Assembly (NCBI GenBank): GCA_036003885.1
Contig: DASYSA010000012.1
Location: forward strand, 1-29,438
Direction: 5' to 3'
Origin: DASYSA01 sp036003885
GTDB lineage: Bacteria > Acidobacteriota > Blastocatellia > UBA7656
DNA: 29,438 nucleotides
Position 1 is the first letter of the stretch; the number at the start of each line of letters is the position of its first letter. The notes under the pieces were generated by a model. That model was not told where the DNA came from, searched no databases, and was given only the letters and a program-made list of their open reading frames with translations. Positions 9,170-17,552 of this stretch are shown in pieces. Both the position numbers and the translations under genes were made by a program.

Positions 9170-11530
9170 CTACCTTCCTATGACCTCAACCGCCACTTCA
9201 GTCGCGCTCGAATTGTGTGCGAAGTCTTCAGCCGTGATCTGAATTGTGTAGGTCCCCGATGGCAGTCCGCCAGGGATTCGCAATCGCCCAAGGCTCGACT
9301 TTGCCTGCGCATCCCACACCACCGGAACCGGCAGAGCGCCGAATATCCGCGCCGCAATTACTCGCGTGTCACTATCGGCCTTCACCGTTATCAGCAGGTC
9401 TTCGCCTGCGCGAACCGTCTTCTGATCCAAAGCGGCATGCAGAGTTGGCGGTCGGCTGTCGATCACGAAGTTCTTCTCTTCCTGGTACGCCCGGCCCTGT
9501 CGATCCACCAGAACAAGCCGGCAATGATAGACCCCATCGCTCATCTCGCGCGGCGCGATGAAGCGCGTCTCCCACACGTCGTCTCCCTCAATGTAGGTGA
9601 GCCGCTTCGTCAGTCCAAACGGAAAGACCGCCGTGACTTCGGTGATCGACTCGTCGGCGTGAACTCGAAGCACCGGGTCGCCGGGCCGGATGACCCTTGG
9701 CCGTAACAGCGAACGCGGCGCAGCAAGGAACGAAGTGTAGGGCGTCACGAACTTGTACTTCTTCGACAGCGCGATGATCTCATCGATGAGCTCTTTGGTC
9801 TCACCGGTCAGGGCTATCTGTCGAAGCAGGGCATCGACCCGCGCGCGAGCCCACATGCGGGGCAAGTGAGCGTGCTTGTCATCAAGTTGAGGAAAGTCGA
9901 CCTGTTCCGTCAGGGTCACCGGTCGTCCGGCGGCGTTGCCCGCCAGCGTGAGCGCGCCAGGGCCAGGGCGCTTATATCGGCCCACGAAAGACAGCCTGGC
10001 GCCGTCATACGCGCTGGCTTCACTGTCGGGATAAACATGATAGAGGTTGGAGGCGTCCAGGTTCTGGAGCTTCAGCGACTCGATGGGTCTGCGGCCTATC
10101 TTGCTGGTGAACGACTTCAGCTTGAAGGCAAGGTCGTCAGTTTCACGCGTCCAGTCGAAGTACCCCTTCGTTGCGCGCGCCAGTTCCCCGAGGAGTTGAA
10201 TGTTTGTATCAGCGCCGATCCCGAAGACATACATTCGAGCTCGGGTTCCCGCGTCGTTGGCCTTCTGAAATCGGTCGACGATCGAACGCGTCCGAGTGGT
10301 CGTGAGCGTGCTGTTCCCATCGGTGATCATCACGATCGCCCGCTCATTCCTCGCAGGCATGGCCTTGGCAAAGCGCGATGCCTGATCGAGCGCGGCACTC
10401 AGATCGGTGCCGCCCGACAGATAGCTGGACTTGATGAAGTTGAGAGCTCGATCGATTTGATCCGGCCGCGCATCGACGCCCGTGGGGCTGAATGTGAACA
10501 CATCATCGTTGAACAGGATCAGGTTGAAAGAGTCTTGCGGTTGAAGCGAGCGGAGCAAGCCTTCGGTAGCTTCGTAGGCGCGATCGAGCTTGTCCCACTG
10601 CATCGACAATGACGTATCCAGTAGCACGAGCACCGACCGGGCAGGAGGCGGTTCGGTTTCGCCAGGCGGGCGGCCCGCTTCATTGAACAGAGCGGCGGCT
10701 TCGAAGTAGCCATCTGGATCTCCCTGGGCCAGCCTCGGATCGCGTAGTTCATCTGCCGTGATTCGCTCGGGTGCGCGGTAGGCAATGAACTCGAACGACG
10801 TACGCGGAACCTTTAACCCATAGCTGAATGCGAAGTCCTCCGTCAGTTGAGCATTGTTGGCCTCAAAACTTGCCGACTTGTACTGAGGTGAGTTCTCGAT
10901 CCAGTTGAGCTGATAGGTCTTGCCTGCAGAGTTCAGGTCCGACATCGGGAAGCGACTTAATATCGTCAGTCGAATCTCCAGATGGCCGACCGCCTGCGTT
11001 CCGTATTCCGTCGGTTTGAATGGGAAGGAGAAGTAGGACTCGAGGTTGTCGACCCGCAGAAGCTCAGTGTATTCGAGTTCAAGACGTTTGGTGCCGTATG
11101 CGGGTATCGGCGACACCTGGACGGTGAAGGCCGTCCCAGCGCCGTCCTCACGTTCCTGTTTGAGCAGACCCGGATCAATCCGTTGAAGCGCCAGGTCGCG
11201 ATATATCTCTTCAGCGCGACGCTTCTCGAGTATCACCCCCGGAATTCGCACGTCGCCATCCCACACGGCGAAGTCGGATATCGCGGCCGTCGTTGGGATC
11301 AAAAAGACGTAACGTCCCTCTAGTGCGCGCTCCGTTCGGTTGCCGAAGATCTGCATCACTCGCACGCGAGCGTATTGGTTATCGATAACGATCTGCAGGG
11401 ACATCTCGTCGAGTGCGAGCACGGCCGGATCCGGCTTTTCCGTGGCTGAAGGGATGAGCACACCAGACTGCGCGTACGCGACAGGGGCAGCGAATAAGAG
11501 AAAGAGTAGAAGCGTCACCGTCTTCATCAT
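9170..11530 (-). CDS. VIT and VWA domain protein, exported
   Basis: The chosen ATG at 11530 puts a clean signal peptide first (MMKTVTLLLFLLFAAPVAYA, then QSG). A GTG 18 codons upstream is possible but would bury that signal. Residues about 25-150 match a VIT domain (IPTTAAISDFAVWDGDVRIPG, split here as IPTTAAISDFAV and WDGDVRIPG). A VWA domain follows, with an intact metal-binding MIDAS: DTSLS near residue 300, the Thr of SGGTDLS near 373 and the Asp of ITDGNST near 401. The C-terminal hundred residues look Ig-like (RPPTLHAALDQKTVRAGED). VIT+VWA proteins bind ligands through a divalent cation; this one is probably periplasmic or outer-membrane associated. It is flanked by a propeller protein and the giant TPR protein, all binding folds. 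About 200 bp upstream is non-coding, with no convincing promoter. Confidence 0.9.
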   Translation of the reverse strand: MMKTVTLLLFLLFAAPVAYAQSGVLIPSATEKPDPAVLALDEMSLQIVIDNQYARVRVMQIFGNRTERALEGRYVFLIPTTAAISDFAVWDGDVRIPGVILEKRRAEEIYRDLALQRIDPGLLKQEREDGAGTAFTVQVSPIPAYGTKRLELEYTELLRVDNLESYFSFPFKPTEYGTQAVGHLEIRLTILSRFPMSDLNSAGKTYQLNWIENSPQYKSASFEANNAQLTEDFAFSYGLKVPRTSFEFIAYRAPERITADELRDPRLAQGDPDGYFEAAALFNEAGRPPGETEPPPARSVLVLLDTSLSMQWDKLDRAYEATEGLLRSLQPQDSFNLILFNDDVFTFSPTGVDARPDQIDRALNFIKSSYLSGGTDLSAALDQASRFAKAMPARNERAIVMITDGNSTLTTTRTRSIVDRFQKANDAGTRARMYVFGIGADTNIQLLGELARATKGYFDWTRETDDLAFKLKSFTSKIGRRPIESLKLQNLDASNLYHVYPDSEASAYDGARLSFVGRYKRPGPGALTLAGNAAGRPVTLTEQVDFPQLDDKHAHLPRMWARARVDALLRQIALTGETKELIDEIIALSKKYKFVTPYTSFLAAPRSLLRPRVIRPGDPVLRVHADESITEVTAVFPFGLTKRLTYIEGDDVWETRFIAPREMSDGVYHCRLVLVDRQGRAYQEEKNFVIDSRPPTLHAALDQKTVRAGEDLLITVKADSDTRVIAARIFGALPVPVVWDAQAKSSLGRLRIPGGLPSGTYTIQITAEDFAHNSSATEVAVEVIGR

Positions 11531-11735
11531 AGGTTCAACTCTCAAAACTGCTTCACGAAGACCCGTCGCGAAAAAGCGCTTCACCAGGGAGGCGCATCGA
11601 ACGCGGGAGGGAGCAGAGATCGGATTTCAAGGACTCTGGGCCTCTTGCGCTGAACTGGACTCGAAACTCTAACAAACTGTGCCTCGCCAGTGAATTCCTT
11701 CGCAGCAATGTTCAGGGCAAGGGGACACTTCCACG

Positions 11736-13730
11736 TCACTCGATCACCCTCTTCTCGATTCGAACCAGTCCGTTCAATGTGCCGGCGTATATGAATCGCT
11801 CGTCGCTCACAAGGGCTGTCACGTTCTGAGACGGAAGCCCGGAGTTGACGGTAATCCAGCTGCGGGCGCGGCTATTATAGATCAAAAGTCCGCGGTCCGC
11901 AGTTCCTACGCAAACCCGCTCCCCGTCTATAAGAATCGCATTCTGATTGACCTCGAATCGCCCAACCTCGGTTGCGGAACTCACCCACTCGCCGGTGGGC
12001 AGCAGAGCATCGATCCCTCCGCCGTTCGTGCCGATGTACAGCTTGCCGTCGGCTTCTGCCAGCGCGGTCACCCAATCGTGCGACAGGCCCGAGTTGGAGG
12101 TCTTGTAGGTGCGCACGACCCTCAGGCCCTCGAGTTCCACCAGCCCGGCCAGAGTGCCGGCGTACAAGCGAGATCCAGCAGCCGCCGACGCATAAAGATG
12201 ATTGCTGGCAAGCCCGTGAAATGCCGTGATGGAGCGTGCGCGACCGCCGGCAATTTCACTCAGCCCTCCCGCGGTCGCCAGCACTATCGTTGTCTCGCTC
12301 GCAGAACGCGACGAGCTTGCGGCAATCGATACGTGCGCCACGGAGTCGTCTACTATGCCGCTCTTTTCTCTATTGAATAGACTCTGCTTCATCCGGCCGT
12401 CAAAGATTACAAGGCCCCGCGAGGTTGCCACGAGCATCCGATCTTCGCCGGGATCGAACCGAAGGAAGTTGACCTCGCGCACGTGGTCGTCTTCGATGTG
12501 TGAGAGCCGCTGGCTGCCGTCAGAAGAGATCACATCGATCCCGCGATCAAAAAATGCTACCCACAGACGCCCTGCTCGATCGAAGGCGAGACTTGTGATG
12601 TGCTCGCCGGTGAGAACACGGTCGGCCGCCAGAGCTTCGGCGACGGGATCAAACGCCGGGCGGCTTCCATTCTCGTCCCGCGCGAATGCTCCATTTTGAG
12701 TCAGCGCCCAGAGCTTTCCGCCGCCTGCGTAGACCGTTGTTGCAACTCGGGGCAGTCCGGCAACCCCGGCCGCAGCCGGACGTTCATTCGAGTCTCGAGT
12801 GCTTGCGGCGTTGCGGTCTTTAGCGAGCTCGATCAGCCCTCCGCCGAAGAGTCCCGCCCAAAGCTCTCCGCTACTGATCGCAAGCGAAGTGACGTTGGCC
12901 TGGCTCGAAAGCGGTTCAATGCGGCCCCCGTCGTCAAGGCTGACAACGCCGAAGTCCGTCGCTATCGCGATTGATCCGTTTGGCAGCGCAGCAAGACCCG
13001 TTACGTGAGGCGAAGGCAGACCGTCACTCACGCCGACGTGTTCGATGTGAGCTTCCCGCCAGATGTATAAGCCCTGGTCCTGAGTTCCAATGTAGAGACG
13101 AGATGCAACCGGCAGCAGCGCAGTGGCGCTCTTGAAATCGGCCCCTGTGGCCCCATTGACGGCGCGTGAGAAGCTCTCGCCATTGTATTGGAGCAGTCCG
13201 CCATCCAGCGTGCCAATCAGCAACTCGCTCTCGGTCGCTACAAGCGTGATCACTCGAGCCGCTCGTGGCTTGGTAAAGCGATAAGCCTTGAAACCGTTTC
13301 CGTCGAAGCCCACCAGCCCGGCCGCGGAGGTCCCGACGAAGAGTCGATCCCCAAACGCAGCGAGCGCCGTGAGGTCGTTGTCAGGCAATCCGTCGAGCGT
13401 GGTGTACCGACGCTTGACGTCGCCGCCGTCATTCAGCGCGACAAGGCCCCCGCTGGTCGCCAGGTACTGAGTGCCCTTGAATGTTGCGACGGCTCGTACG
13501 GCGGAAGCGTTCAAGCAGATCGTGTAGCCATCGGCAGGCGTGGGGCGCAAGTCTTTCGCTTCAACTTCGACTCTCATCGCAGCGTCCAGAGCTTCGCGCT
13601 TATCCAGGATTTGTGAGTTGAGTTTCGCGAAGTACAAAAAAACGCCCAGGACCGCGACGGACGCAAACAGCACTGCGATCGTGACGGCGCGCGCTCTGTT
13701 CGTTCTTGATGAGTCGACGAGATCTGTCAT
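11736..13730 (-). CDS. membrane-anchored beta-propeller (Reg_prop-like) protein
   Basis: The 664 residues start with a short cytoplasmic tail and one membrane segment at about residues 13-32 (ARAVTIAVLFASVAVLGVFL), leaving the rest outside the cytoplasm. From about residue 75 to the end there are repeated blade-like units with the pattern LWAGLFGGGLIEL, LYIGTNGGGIDAL, LFVGTSAAGLVGF and FIYAGTLNGLVRI, often preceded by GLP(S/D)N..TAL. This is the two-component-regulator-propeller style found in sensor periplasmic domains, but here with no kinase, cyclase or response domain attached. No catalytic residues are visible. The start has no obvious SD (TACTACTAA precedes ATG). It is the most upstream gene of the minus-strand row and divergent from pgsA. 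The family call is good; the role is unknown. Confidence 0.85.
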   Translation of the reverse strand: MTDLVDSSRTNRARAVTIAVLFASVAVLGVFLYFAKLNSQILDKREALDAAMRVEVEAKDLRPTPADGYTICLNASAVRAVATFKGTQYLATSGGLVALNDGGDVKRRYTTLDGLPDNDLTALAAFGDRLFVGTSAAGLVGFDGNGFKAYRFTKPRAARVITLVATESELLIGTLDGGLLQYNGESFSRAVNGATGADFKSATALLPVASRLYIGTQDQGLYIWREAHIEHVGVSDGLPSPHVTGLAALPNGSIAIATDFGVVSLDDGGRIEPLSSQANVTSLAISSGELWAGLFGGGLIELAKDRNAASTRDSNERPAAAGVAGLPRVATTVYAGGGKLWALTQNGAFARDENGSRPAFDPVAEALAADRVLTGEHITSLAFDRAGRLWVAFFDRGIDVISSDGSQRLSHIEDDHVREVNFLRFDPGEDRMLVATSRGLVIFDGRMKQSLFNREKSGIVDDSVAHVSIAASSSRSASETTIVLATAGGLSEIAGGRARSITAFHGLASNHLYASAAAGSRLYAGTLAGLVELEGLRVVRTYKTSNSGLSHDWVTALAEADGKLYIGTNGGGIDALLPTGEWVSSATEVGRFEVNQNAILIDGERVCVGTADRGLLIYNSRARSWITVNSGLPSQNVTALVSDERFIYAGTLNGLVRIEKRVIE

Positions 13731-13908
13731 TTAGTAGTGATGTTGGTCCGCTTCGTACTACTGCCTGTGCCTTGTCCGAACCGACGCCTTAGATGCGCAA
13801 ATAATCAAAACGATTCCTTACTGCAAACGAAATGATGAGAACACGGGGCCAGTTCGGACGCAAGCACGGGGAGGCCACAGAGTCTGCGAGTGGGAATCCC
13901 CATGGGCA

Positions 13909-14034
13909 GGATCCAGGATCTAGGATTTAGGATCCAGGATTTAGGATTTAGGATTTAGCTCCTCCCGATACTGGATCCCAAAACCTGGATCCTAAATCCT
14001 AAATCCTGGATCCTGGATCCTAAATCCTGCATCC
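13909..14034. repeat. heptanucleotide repeat hairpin (ATYYAGG family)
   Basis: The left arm (13909-13958) has seven consecutive units of ATYYAGG (ATCCAGG, ATCTAGG, ATTTAGG and so on). The right arm (13985-14034) carries the complementary units CCTAAAT/CCTGGAT in inverted order. Unit variants differ almost only at the two central pyrimidines. The loop is about 26 bases. The right arm ends one base before the -35 of the pgsA promoter. It resembles the short tandem repeats of cyanobacterial genomes, but arranged as a foldback. Confidence 0.85.
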
Positions 14035-14063
14035 TTGACTTTGCTACGGGGCGCCAATATAGT
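14035..14063 (+). promoter_or_regulatory. sigma-70 type promoter of pgsA
   Basis: TTGACT (14035-14040) and TATAGT (14058-14063) are separated by exactly 17 bases, near-consensus -35 and -10 boxes. Transcription would start near 14070, about 80 bases before the pgsA TTG start. Confidence 0.65.
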
Positions 14064-14151
14064 CAACAAGCTAATCAAAGATGTATGGCCGTGATTCGCC
14101 GTCTCAGTTTAGCTGTCGACAAGTCTTTAGAAGTCCGATTCAGGAACTGCC

Positions 14152-14928
14152 TTGAATCTTCCAAATGCGCTGACACTTTCGCGGATTTTTATCATCCCGT
14201 TTCTGGTCGTCGTCTTGTTGACGAAGTTCCCGAGCGACTGGGTAGGTGTGCCGCAGCAACTGCTCGGCCTTGCGCTCTTTGTAGGGGCTTCGGTTACCGA
14301 CTGGCTCGATGGCTACATTGCGCGAAAGCGGGGTCAGGTATCAACCCTTGGAATACTGCTGGACCCCATCGCCGACAAGCTGCTGATCTCGGCGGCACTG
14401 GTCACCCTGGTAGAGAACCGGCTGGCGCCGGCGTGGGCGATAGTGATCATACTGGGCCGGGAGTTTGCGGTGTCCGGACTTCGCTCGATCGCGGCCGCTG
14501 AAGGCTTCACGATCTCGGCCTCCAAGAAAGCCAAGTTCAAGATGTTGTCGCAGGTCATCGCGATAACCCTTCTGATCCTGGGCAGCGTGCCGGGAGGTCC
14601 GTCGGGACTGCAGCCGCCTCCCCCGGTCAATCCCGATGTTTCGTTCGCCTCATTTCAGGAATCGAGTCGCATACTGACGGGATTCGTGCAGAATCGAGCG
14701 GTGACTATCGAAGGCCTTCGAGTGCTGTGCTACGGGGCCGGCCGGGCGATGCTGTGGATCGTCGTGTTCTTCGCGCTCTGGTCGATGTACGACTACTTCG
14801 TAAAGTTCTATGGCAAGGTGCGCGACAAGATCGAAGTGCGCGAGCGGCGCAAGATGCGGCTGCTCAGAAAGCGAAAGCGCCGGGCCGAGCGGCTGAGTGC
14901 AAGGATTGAGGAGCGGGAGAATGGGTGA
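14152..14928 (+). CDS. pgsA: CDP-diacylglycerol-glycerol-3-phosphate 3-phosphatidyltransferase
   Basis: This integral membrane enzyme transfers phosphatidyl from CDP-diacylglycerol to glycerol-3-phosphate, the committed step to phosphatidylglycerol and cardiolipin. The complete CDP-alcohol phosphotransferase signature is present: D50, D53, G54, A57, R58, G67, D71 and D75 (DWLDGYIAR ... GILLDPIAD). The TTG start gives the typical N-terminus MNLPNALTLSRI with an AGGA upstream. At 258 residues it is longer than the usual 180-200. There is a Pro/Gly-rich insert near residues 142-185 before the last membrane segments, and a strongly basic C-terminal tail (RRKMRLLRKRKRRAERL) of cytoplasmic type. 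The last codons run into the octanucleotide repeat that follows. Confidence 0.95.
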   Translation: MNLPNALTLSRIFIIPFLVVVLLTKFPSDWVGVPQQLLGLALFVGASVTDWLDGYIARKRGQVSTLGILLDPIADKLLISAALVTLVENRLAPAWAIVIILGREFAVSGLRSIAAAEGFTISASKKAKFKMLSQVIAITLLILGSVPGGPSGLQPPPPVNPDVSFASFQESSRILTGFVQNRAVTIEGLRVLCYGAGRAMLWIVVFFALWSMYDYFVKFYGKVRDKIEVRERRKMRLLRKRKRRAERLSARIEERENG

Positions 14929-14974
14929 TGGGGAAGTATGGGAATGTGGGAGTATGGGAGTATGGAGTGTGTGA
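14929..14974 (+). repeat. octanucleotide repeat array, left arm (GGGAGTAT family)
   Basis: Directly after the pgsA stop are four to five imperfect 8-base units (GGGAAGTA, TGGGAATG, TGGGAGTA, TGGGAGTA). The complementary array lies in inverted orientation at 23133-23200, immediately beside the stop of the next chromosomal gene. Elsewhere in this window such arrays occur as close inverted pairs, so these two probably once formed one hairpin. Confidence 0.75.
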
Positions 14975-14978
14975 GTCC

Positions 14979-15091
14979 CAGAAGTTCTTGAGAATATCAG
15001 GGCAAGAGTCGTCGTATTTTACAGAAGTGCTTGAGAATAAATACAGAAGTGGTTGAGACTAGATTGTGGATTTACAGAAGTCCTTGAGACG
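14979..15091 (+). repeat. four direct copies of CAGAAGTNCTTGAGA motif
   Basis: Copies start at 14979 (CAGAAGTTCTTGAGAAT), 15022 (CAGAAGTGCTTGAGAAT), 15044 (CAGAAGTGGTTGAGACT) and 15075 (CAGAAGTCCTTGAGACG). The spacing is uneven (43, 22, 31), unlike a CRISPR. Copies 2-4 are preceded by TA or TTTA. Inverted relatives lie at 23051-23117. Confidence 0.8.
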
Positions 15092-15450
15092 AGTTTGAGG
15101 GGAAAAGAGACAGTTGCTGTCGGAAAATATTCCCAAGAACTAACCGTAGTATTCCGGGTTTCGTGGCCACCGAATGACTCCGATCATGAATGCAGCCCAG
15201 AATGCAATTGTATGAAACATGATTGCGGCATTCGAGCAAAACGGTAATGTGCCATACCGCAGATGCGCCACTTCTCCGAGATGGGCATTACAAGACCTTA
15301 GATAATGAGACGTTGAATGAGCACCGCGCAAGGAACAAGCATAATCCATGGGTCGCCGGTTCAAATCCCGCCCCCCCCCAGGCAAACCTGAGGAAGAGAG
15401 AGGAGACAATTGAAGCCGGCACCAAGAAGCGCGATATTCACGCATTCATT
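15092..15450. other. non-coding stretch with tRNA-like scrap
   Basis: About 360 bases without a convincing gene. It contains the tRNA-3'-end-like segment at 15350-15379. A minus-strand frame here ends in a hydrophobic stretch (FHTIAFWAAFMIGVI) but overlaps the tRNA-like scrap and has no RBS, so I do not call it. Confidence 0.5.
15350..15379 (+). other. tRNA 3'-end-like remnant
   Basis: The segment GGTCGCCGGTTCAAATCCCG followed by a C-run has the form of a variable loop, T-arm with the TTCAAAT loop and acceptor strand. The T-stem GCCGG/CCCGC has one mismatch, and no matching 5' half folds upstream, so it is not a functional tRNA. Such 3'-end scraps mark integration sites of tRNA-targeting elements, which would fit an island; this is inference. 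Confidence 0.35.
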
Positions 15451-17385
15451 CTAAAAACTAGCGCGCTGTAGCAGGCTCGTGAAGCGCGGTTCTTGGCGAA
15501 TACTATCCCAATGGGAAACGGTTTTCAAAAAAGTTACGTGCACATCCCGTTCGTCGTAAGCCTTCTCCAGCCAATCCAAGGCCTGATTCGTCTCTCCAAG
15601 TCCGACATAGATCAGTGCGATGTTAGAGGCGGGCACGTACCCTTGTTTTGAAAGTTTCTTCAATTCACCAAGCACCTTCTCGGCCTGCTTTTTGTTGCCT
15701 GAAACTGCATAGGTATGGCCCGCCAATGAAGACGCTTCGGTATTGCCTCCGGAAAACTGTAGCGCTTTTTGTGACTCAATTAAGGCTTCATTATACATGC
15801 CCTTTTGCTCATAAACCTTCCCGAGGAAGAGATGAGTAAGCCAGAGGTTCGGCTCTATATCGAGAGCCTTGTCCAGTTGATGTATGGCCTGGTCGTACTG
15901 GCGCGCCTCAAAGAGAAACTGTCCCATTATTGAGTTAATGATAGGCGAAACCGGATCAAGCTCCAGCGCCCTTCGTACTTCTATTTCCCCTTCTTCAAAC
16001 CGTCCACTGTTATATAAAAGATGAGCGTATTTGAAGTGAGCCAGTGGATTATTTGGATTGAGATCAATTGCTCGCTTTAAATGGCTTTCGGCCTTCGCCC
16101 AATCCCAGTCAAACCAGAAGCTGATACTTCCCATCGAAACATGAGCTTCCGGTAGTTGGGCATCAATCTCTAAGGCCCGCGCCGCCGCCTGCTTTGCTTT
16201 CAGAAAGGCCTCACGCGGAGGCACATCGCTGTTGAGCGGAAGTGTACCGTAGCAGTCGCTCAATCCCACAAAGGCGAGCGCATAGCCAGGGTCTCCTTCC
16301 GTGGCCTGTTGGAAATAATCTATACTCTTCTTTACCGCCTCCGGCGTGAGCTTGTTAAAGGAGACACGCCCCTTCAGATATAGCTGCCAAGCCTCTGTAT
16401 TCTCGGTATAGTGTTTAGCCACCACCTCTCTTTCTTTGCCGGTCAGCTTCGACACAAGGCTTTCGGCCACCCGACCTGAGATCGAATCTTCAATTTTGAA
16501 GATACCGGTAAATCTATCATCGAACTTCTCTGCCCATAGCGTCGAACCATCCGCGACCCTCACCAGCTGAACCGTAACCCTGACGTTTTCGCCATCCCTG
16601 TGTATGCTGCCTTCAAGAACGGCTTCGACTCCAAGTTCCCGCCCGCTGTCGGTAGGCTGCTTCGGCTCATTATCATATTTGAGGACCGCGCTCGTCGGCC
16701 TGATCTTGATCTCACGGAGGTTGCTCAGCCTGGTAATGAGCGAATCAGCAATTCCGAGCCCCATGTATTCATCGTCGCCCGAGCCTAACTGCCTGAAGGG
16801 AAGTACTGCAAGTGATTGAATCAGCAAGGTACCCGGTTGTCTCTCCGTCTTTTTTGAGAGGCCAAGCCACGAACCTAACGCCAGAAGGCTGATGACCACC
16901 AAAATGGTAAGGCCGCCGAGCATGAGTTTGAGACGGCCAGAGGAAATGCGCGTCGCTGGCAGGGCCTTGATTGCATCATCGGGTGAAGCGTTCTGCTCCT
17001 GAATCAGAATAGTCGATTGTGTGTACTTTTCTAAGATCAGGTCTTGGCCTGCATTATCAAACTCCTCTACGTCTGCCTCGAACCGGTAGCCTCGTCCAGG
17101 AACCGTAACGATGTATCCCCGCTCATGCGGGCTTTCGCCTAGTGCTTTCCTCAACGCGGAGATATGCAGAGGCAAGTTAGACTCCTCGACATCGCTATCG
17201 GGCCAGAGCATCCCCATAAGGTCATCTTTCTCAAGCACCCGGCCGCGATGCTGTACTAAGGCTAGCAGCATATCGAAAGCCTTCGGCTTGAGAGGCACAG
17301 CCTGTCCCTCGCGCATCAGCTGGCGCTTTTCCGCGTCAATGCGAAAGGGTCCGAACTCGTAGAAATGCCTCGTCAGCATGCTCAT
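15451..17385 (-). CDS. winged-helix DNA-binding, TolB-like and TPR regulator
   Basis: The protein has 644 residues. Residues 8-105 form an OmpR/CadC-type winged helix (FGPFRIDAEKRQLMREGQAV ... ISALRKALGE ... VPGRGYRFE). One membrane segment lies near 152-172 (LMLGGLTILVVISLLALGSW). Residues about 185-320 are a TolB/FlgO-like domain (LAVLPFRQLGSGDDEYMGLGI). TPR repeats fill residues 340-640. The layout is of a one-component membrane regulator: DNA binding inside, sensing or binding repeats outside. It lacks a phospho-acceptor receiver domain. The start has no clear SD; a second ATG two codons later is an alternative. It is divergent from the CxxC-protein gene, and the gap between them carries four TTAAGA-type half-sites. 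It is likely the regulator of the island genes, including itself. Confidence 0.9.
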   Translation of the reverse strand: MSMLTRHFYEFGPFRIDAEKRQLMREGQAVPLKPKAFDMLLALVQHRGRVLEKDDLMGMLWPDSDVEESNLPLHISALRKALGESPHERGYIVTVPGRGYRFEADVEEFDNAGQDLILEKYTQSTILIQEQNASPDDAIKALPATRISSGRLKLMLGGLTILVVISLLALGSWLGLSKKTERQPGTLLIQSLAVLPFRQLGSGDDEYMGLGIADSLITRLSNLREIKIRPTSAVLKYDNEPKQPTDSGRELGVEAVLEGSIHRDGENVRVTVQLVRVADGSTLWAEKFDDRFTGIFKIEDSISGRVAESLVSKLTGKEREVVAKHYTENTEAWQLYLKGRVSFNKLTPEAVKKSIDYFQQATEGDPGYALAFVGLSDCYGTLPLNSDVPPREAFLKAKQAAARALEIDAQLPEAHVSMGSISFWFDWDWAKAESHLKRAIDLNPNNPLAHFKYAHLLYNSGRFEEGEIEVRRALELDPVSPIINSIMGQFLFEARQYDQAIHQLDKALDIEPNLWLTHLFLGKVYEQKGMYNEALIESQKALQFSGGNTEASSLAGHTYAVSGNKKQAEKVLGELKKLSKQGYVPASNIALIYVGLGETNQALDWLEKAYDERDVHVTFLKTVSHWDSIRQEPRFTSLLQRASF

Positions 17386-17394
17386 AGTCGCTGT

Positions 17395-17440
17395 TTAAGA
17401 AGATTAAGAACGTATATGTGCGCTATTCAAGACATTAAGA
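17395..17440. promoter_or_regulatory. candidate operator: four TTAAGA half-sites
   Basis: TTAAGA occurs at 17395-17400 and 17404-17409, TCAAGA at 17427-17432 and TTAAGA at 17435-17440, all in the same direction. The pairs are 31 bases apart, about three helical turns. It lies 10 bases upstream of the winged-helix regulator gene; proteins of that fold usually bind direct half-site repeats. Confidence 0.4.
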
Positions 17441-17552
17441 ACGCCGCTCGCCGATGATGAGGCTCGACTTCATCAGGAACACAGGCAGTGCAAATTACGA
17501 AACTGATTATAGCCGCTGTCTGATGAGCAAGGCAAAACGATCGGAGGGATCC

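Larger units (their letters stand above)
13731..14151. other. non-coding gap between divergent propeller gene and pgsA
   Basis: No coding sequence is seen here. The gap holds a distant inverted pair GTCCGAAC (13774-13781) / GTTCGGAC (13852-13859), a long heptanucleotide hairpin (13909-14034) and the pgsA promoter (14035-14063). The leader of pgsA is about 80 nt. Confidence 0.7.

Noticed and set aside
9866..10612. 248-codon plus-strand open frame
   Set aside because: Antisense to the VWA domain, whose MIDAS motifs confirm the minus strand as coding.
11531..11584. GTG at 11584 as start of the VIT/VWA gene
   Set aside because: It would put 18 charged residues before an otherwise perfect signal peptide; the ATG at 11530 is preferred.
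13774..13859. GTCCGAAC/GTTCGGAC inverted pair as an operator
   Set aside because: The arms are 70 bases apart and only 8 bases long; chance is a sufficient explanation.
14979..15091. Direct repeats as a CRISPR array
   Set aside because: Units are 15-17 bases, spacing varies between 22 and 43, no cas genes are present, and inverted copies occur at 23051-23117.
15301..15380. Complete tRNA gene
   Set aside because: The T-arm shape is present, but D- and anticodon stems do not pair and the acceptor strand has no partner.
15140..15445. 101-codon minus-strand frame with a hydrophobic end
   Set aside because: It runs through the antisense of the tRNA-like scrap and the C-run, has no SD, and only its last 25 residues look protein-like; at best it is another remnant.
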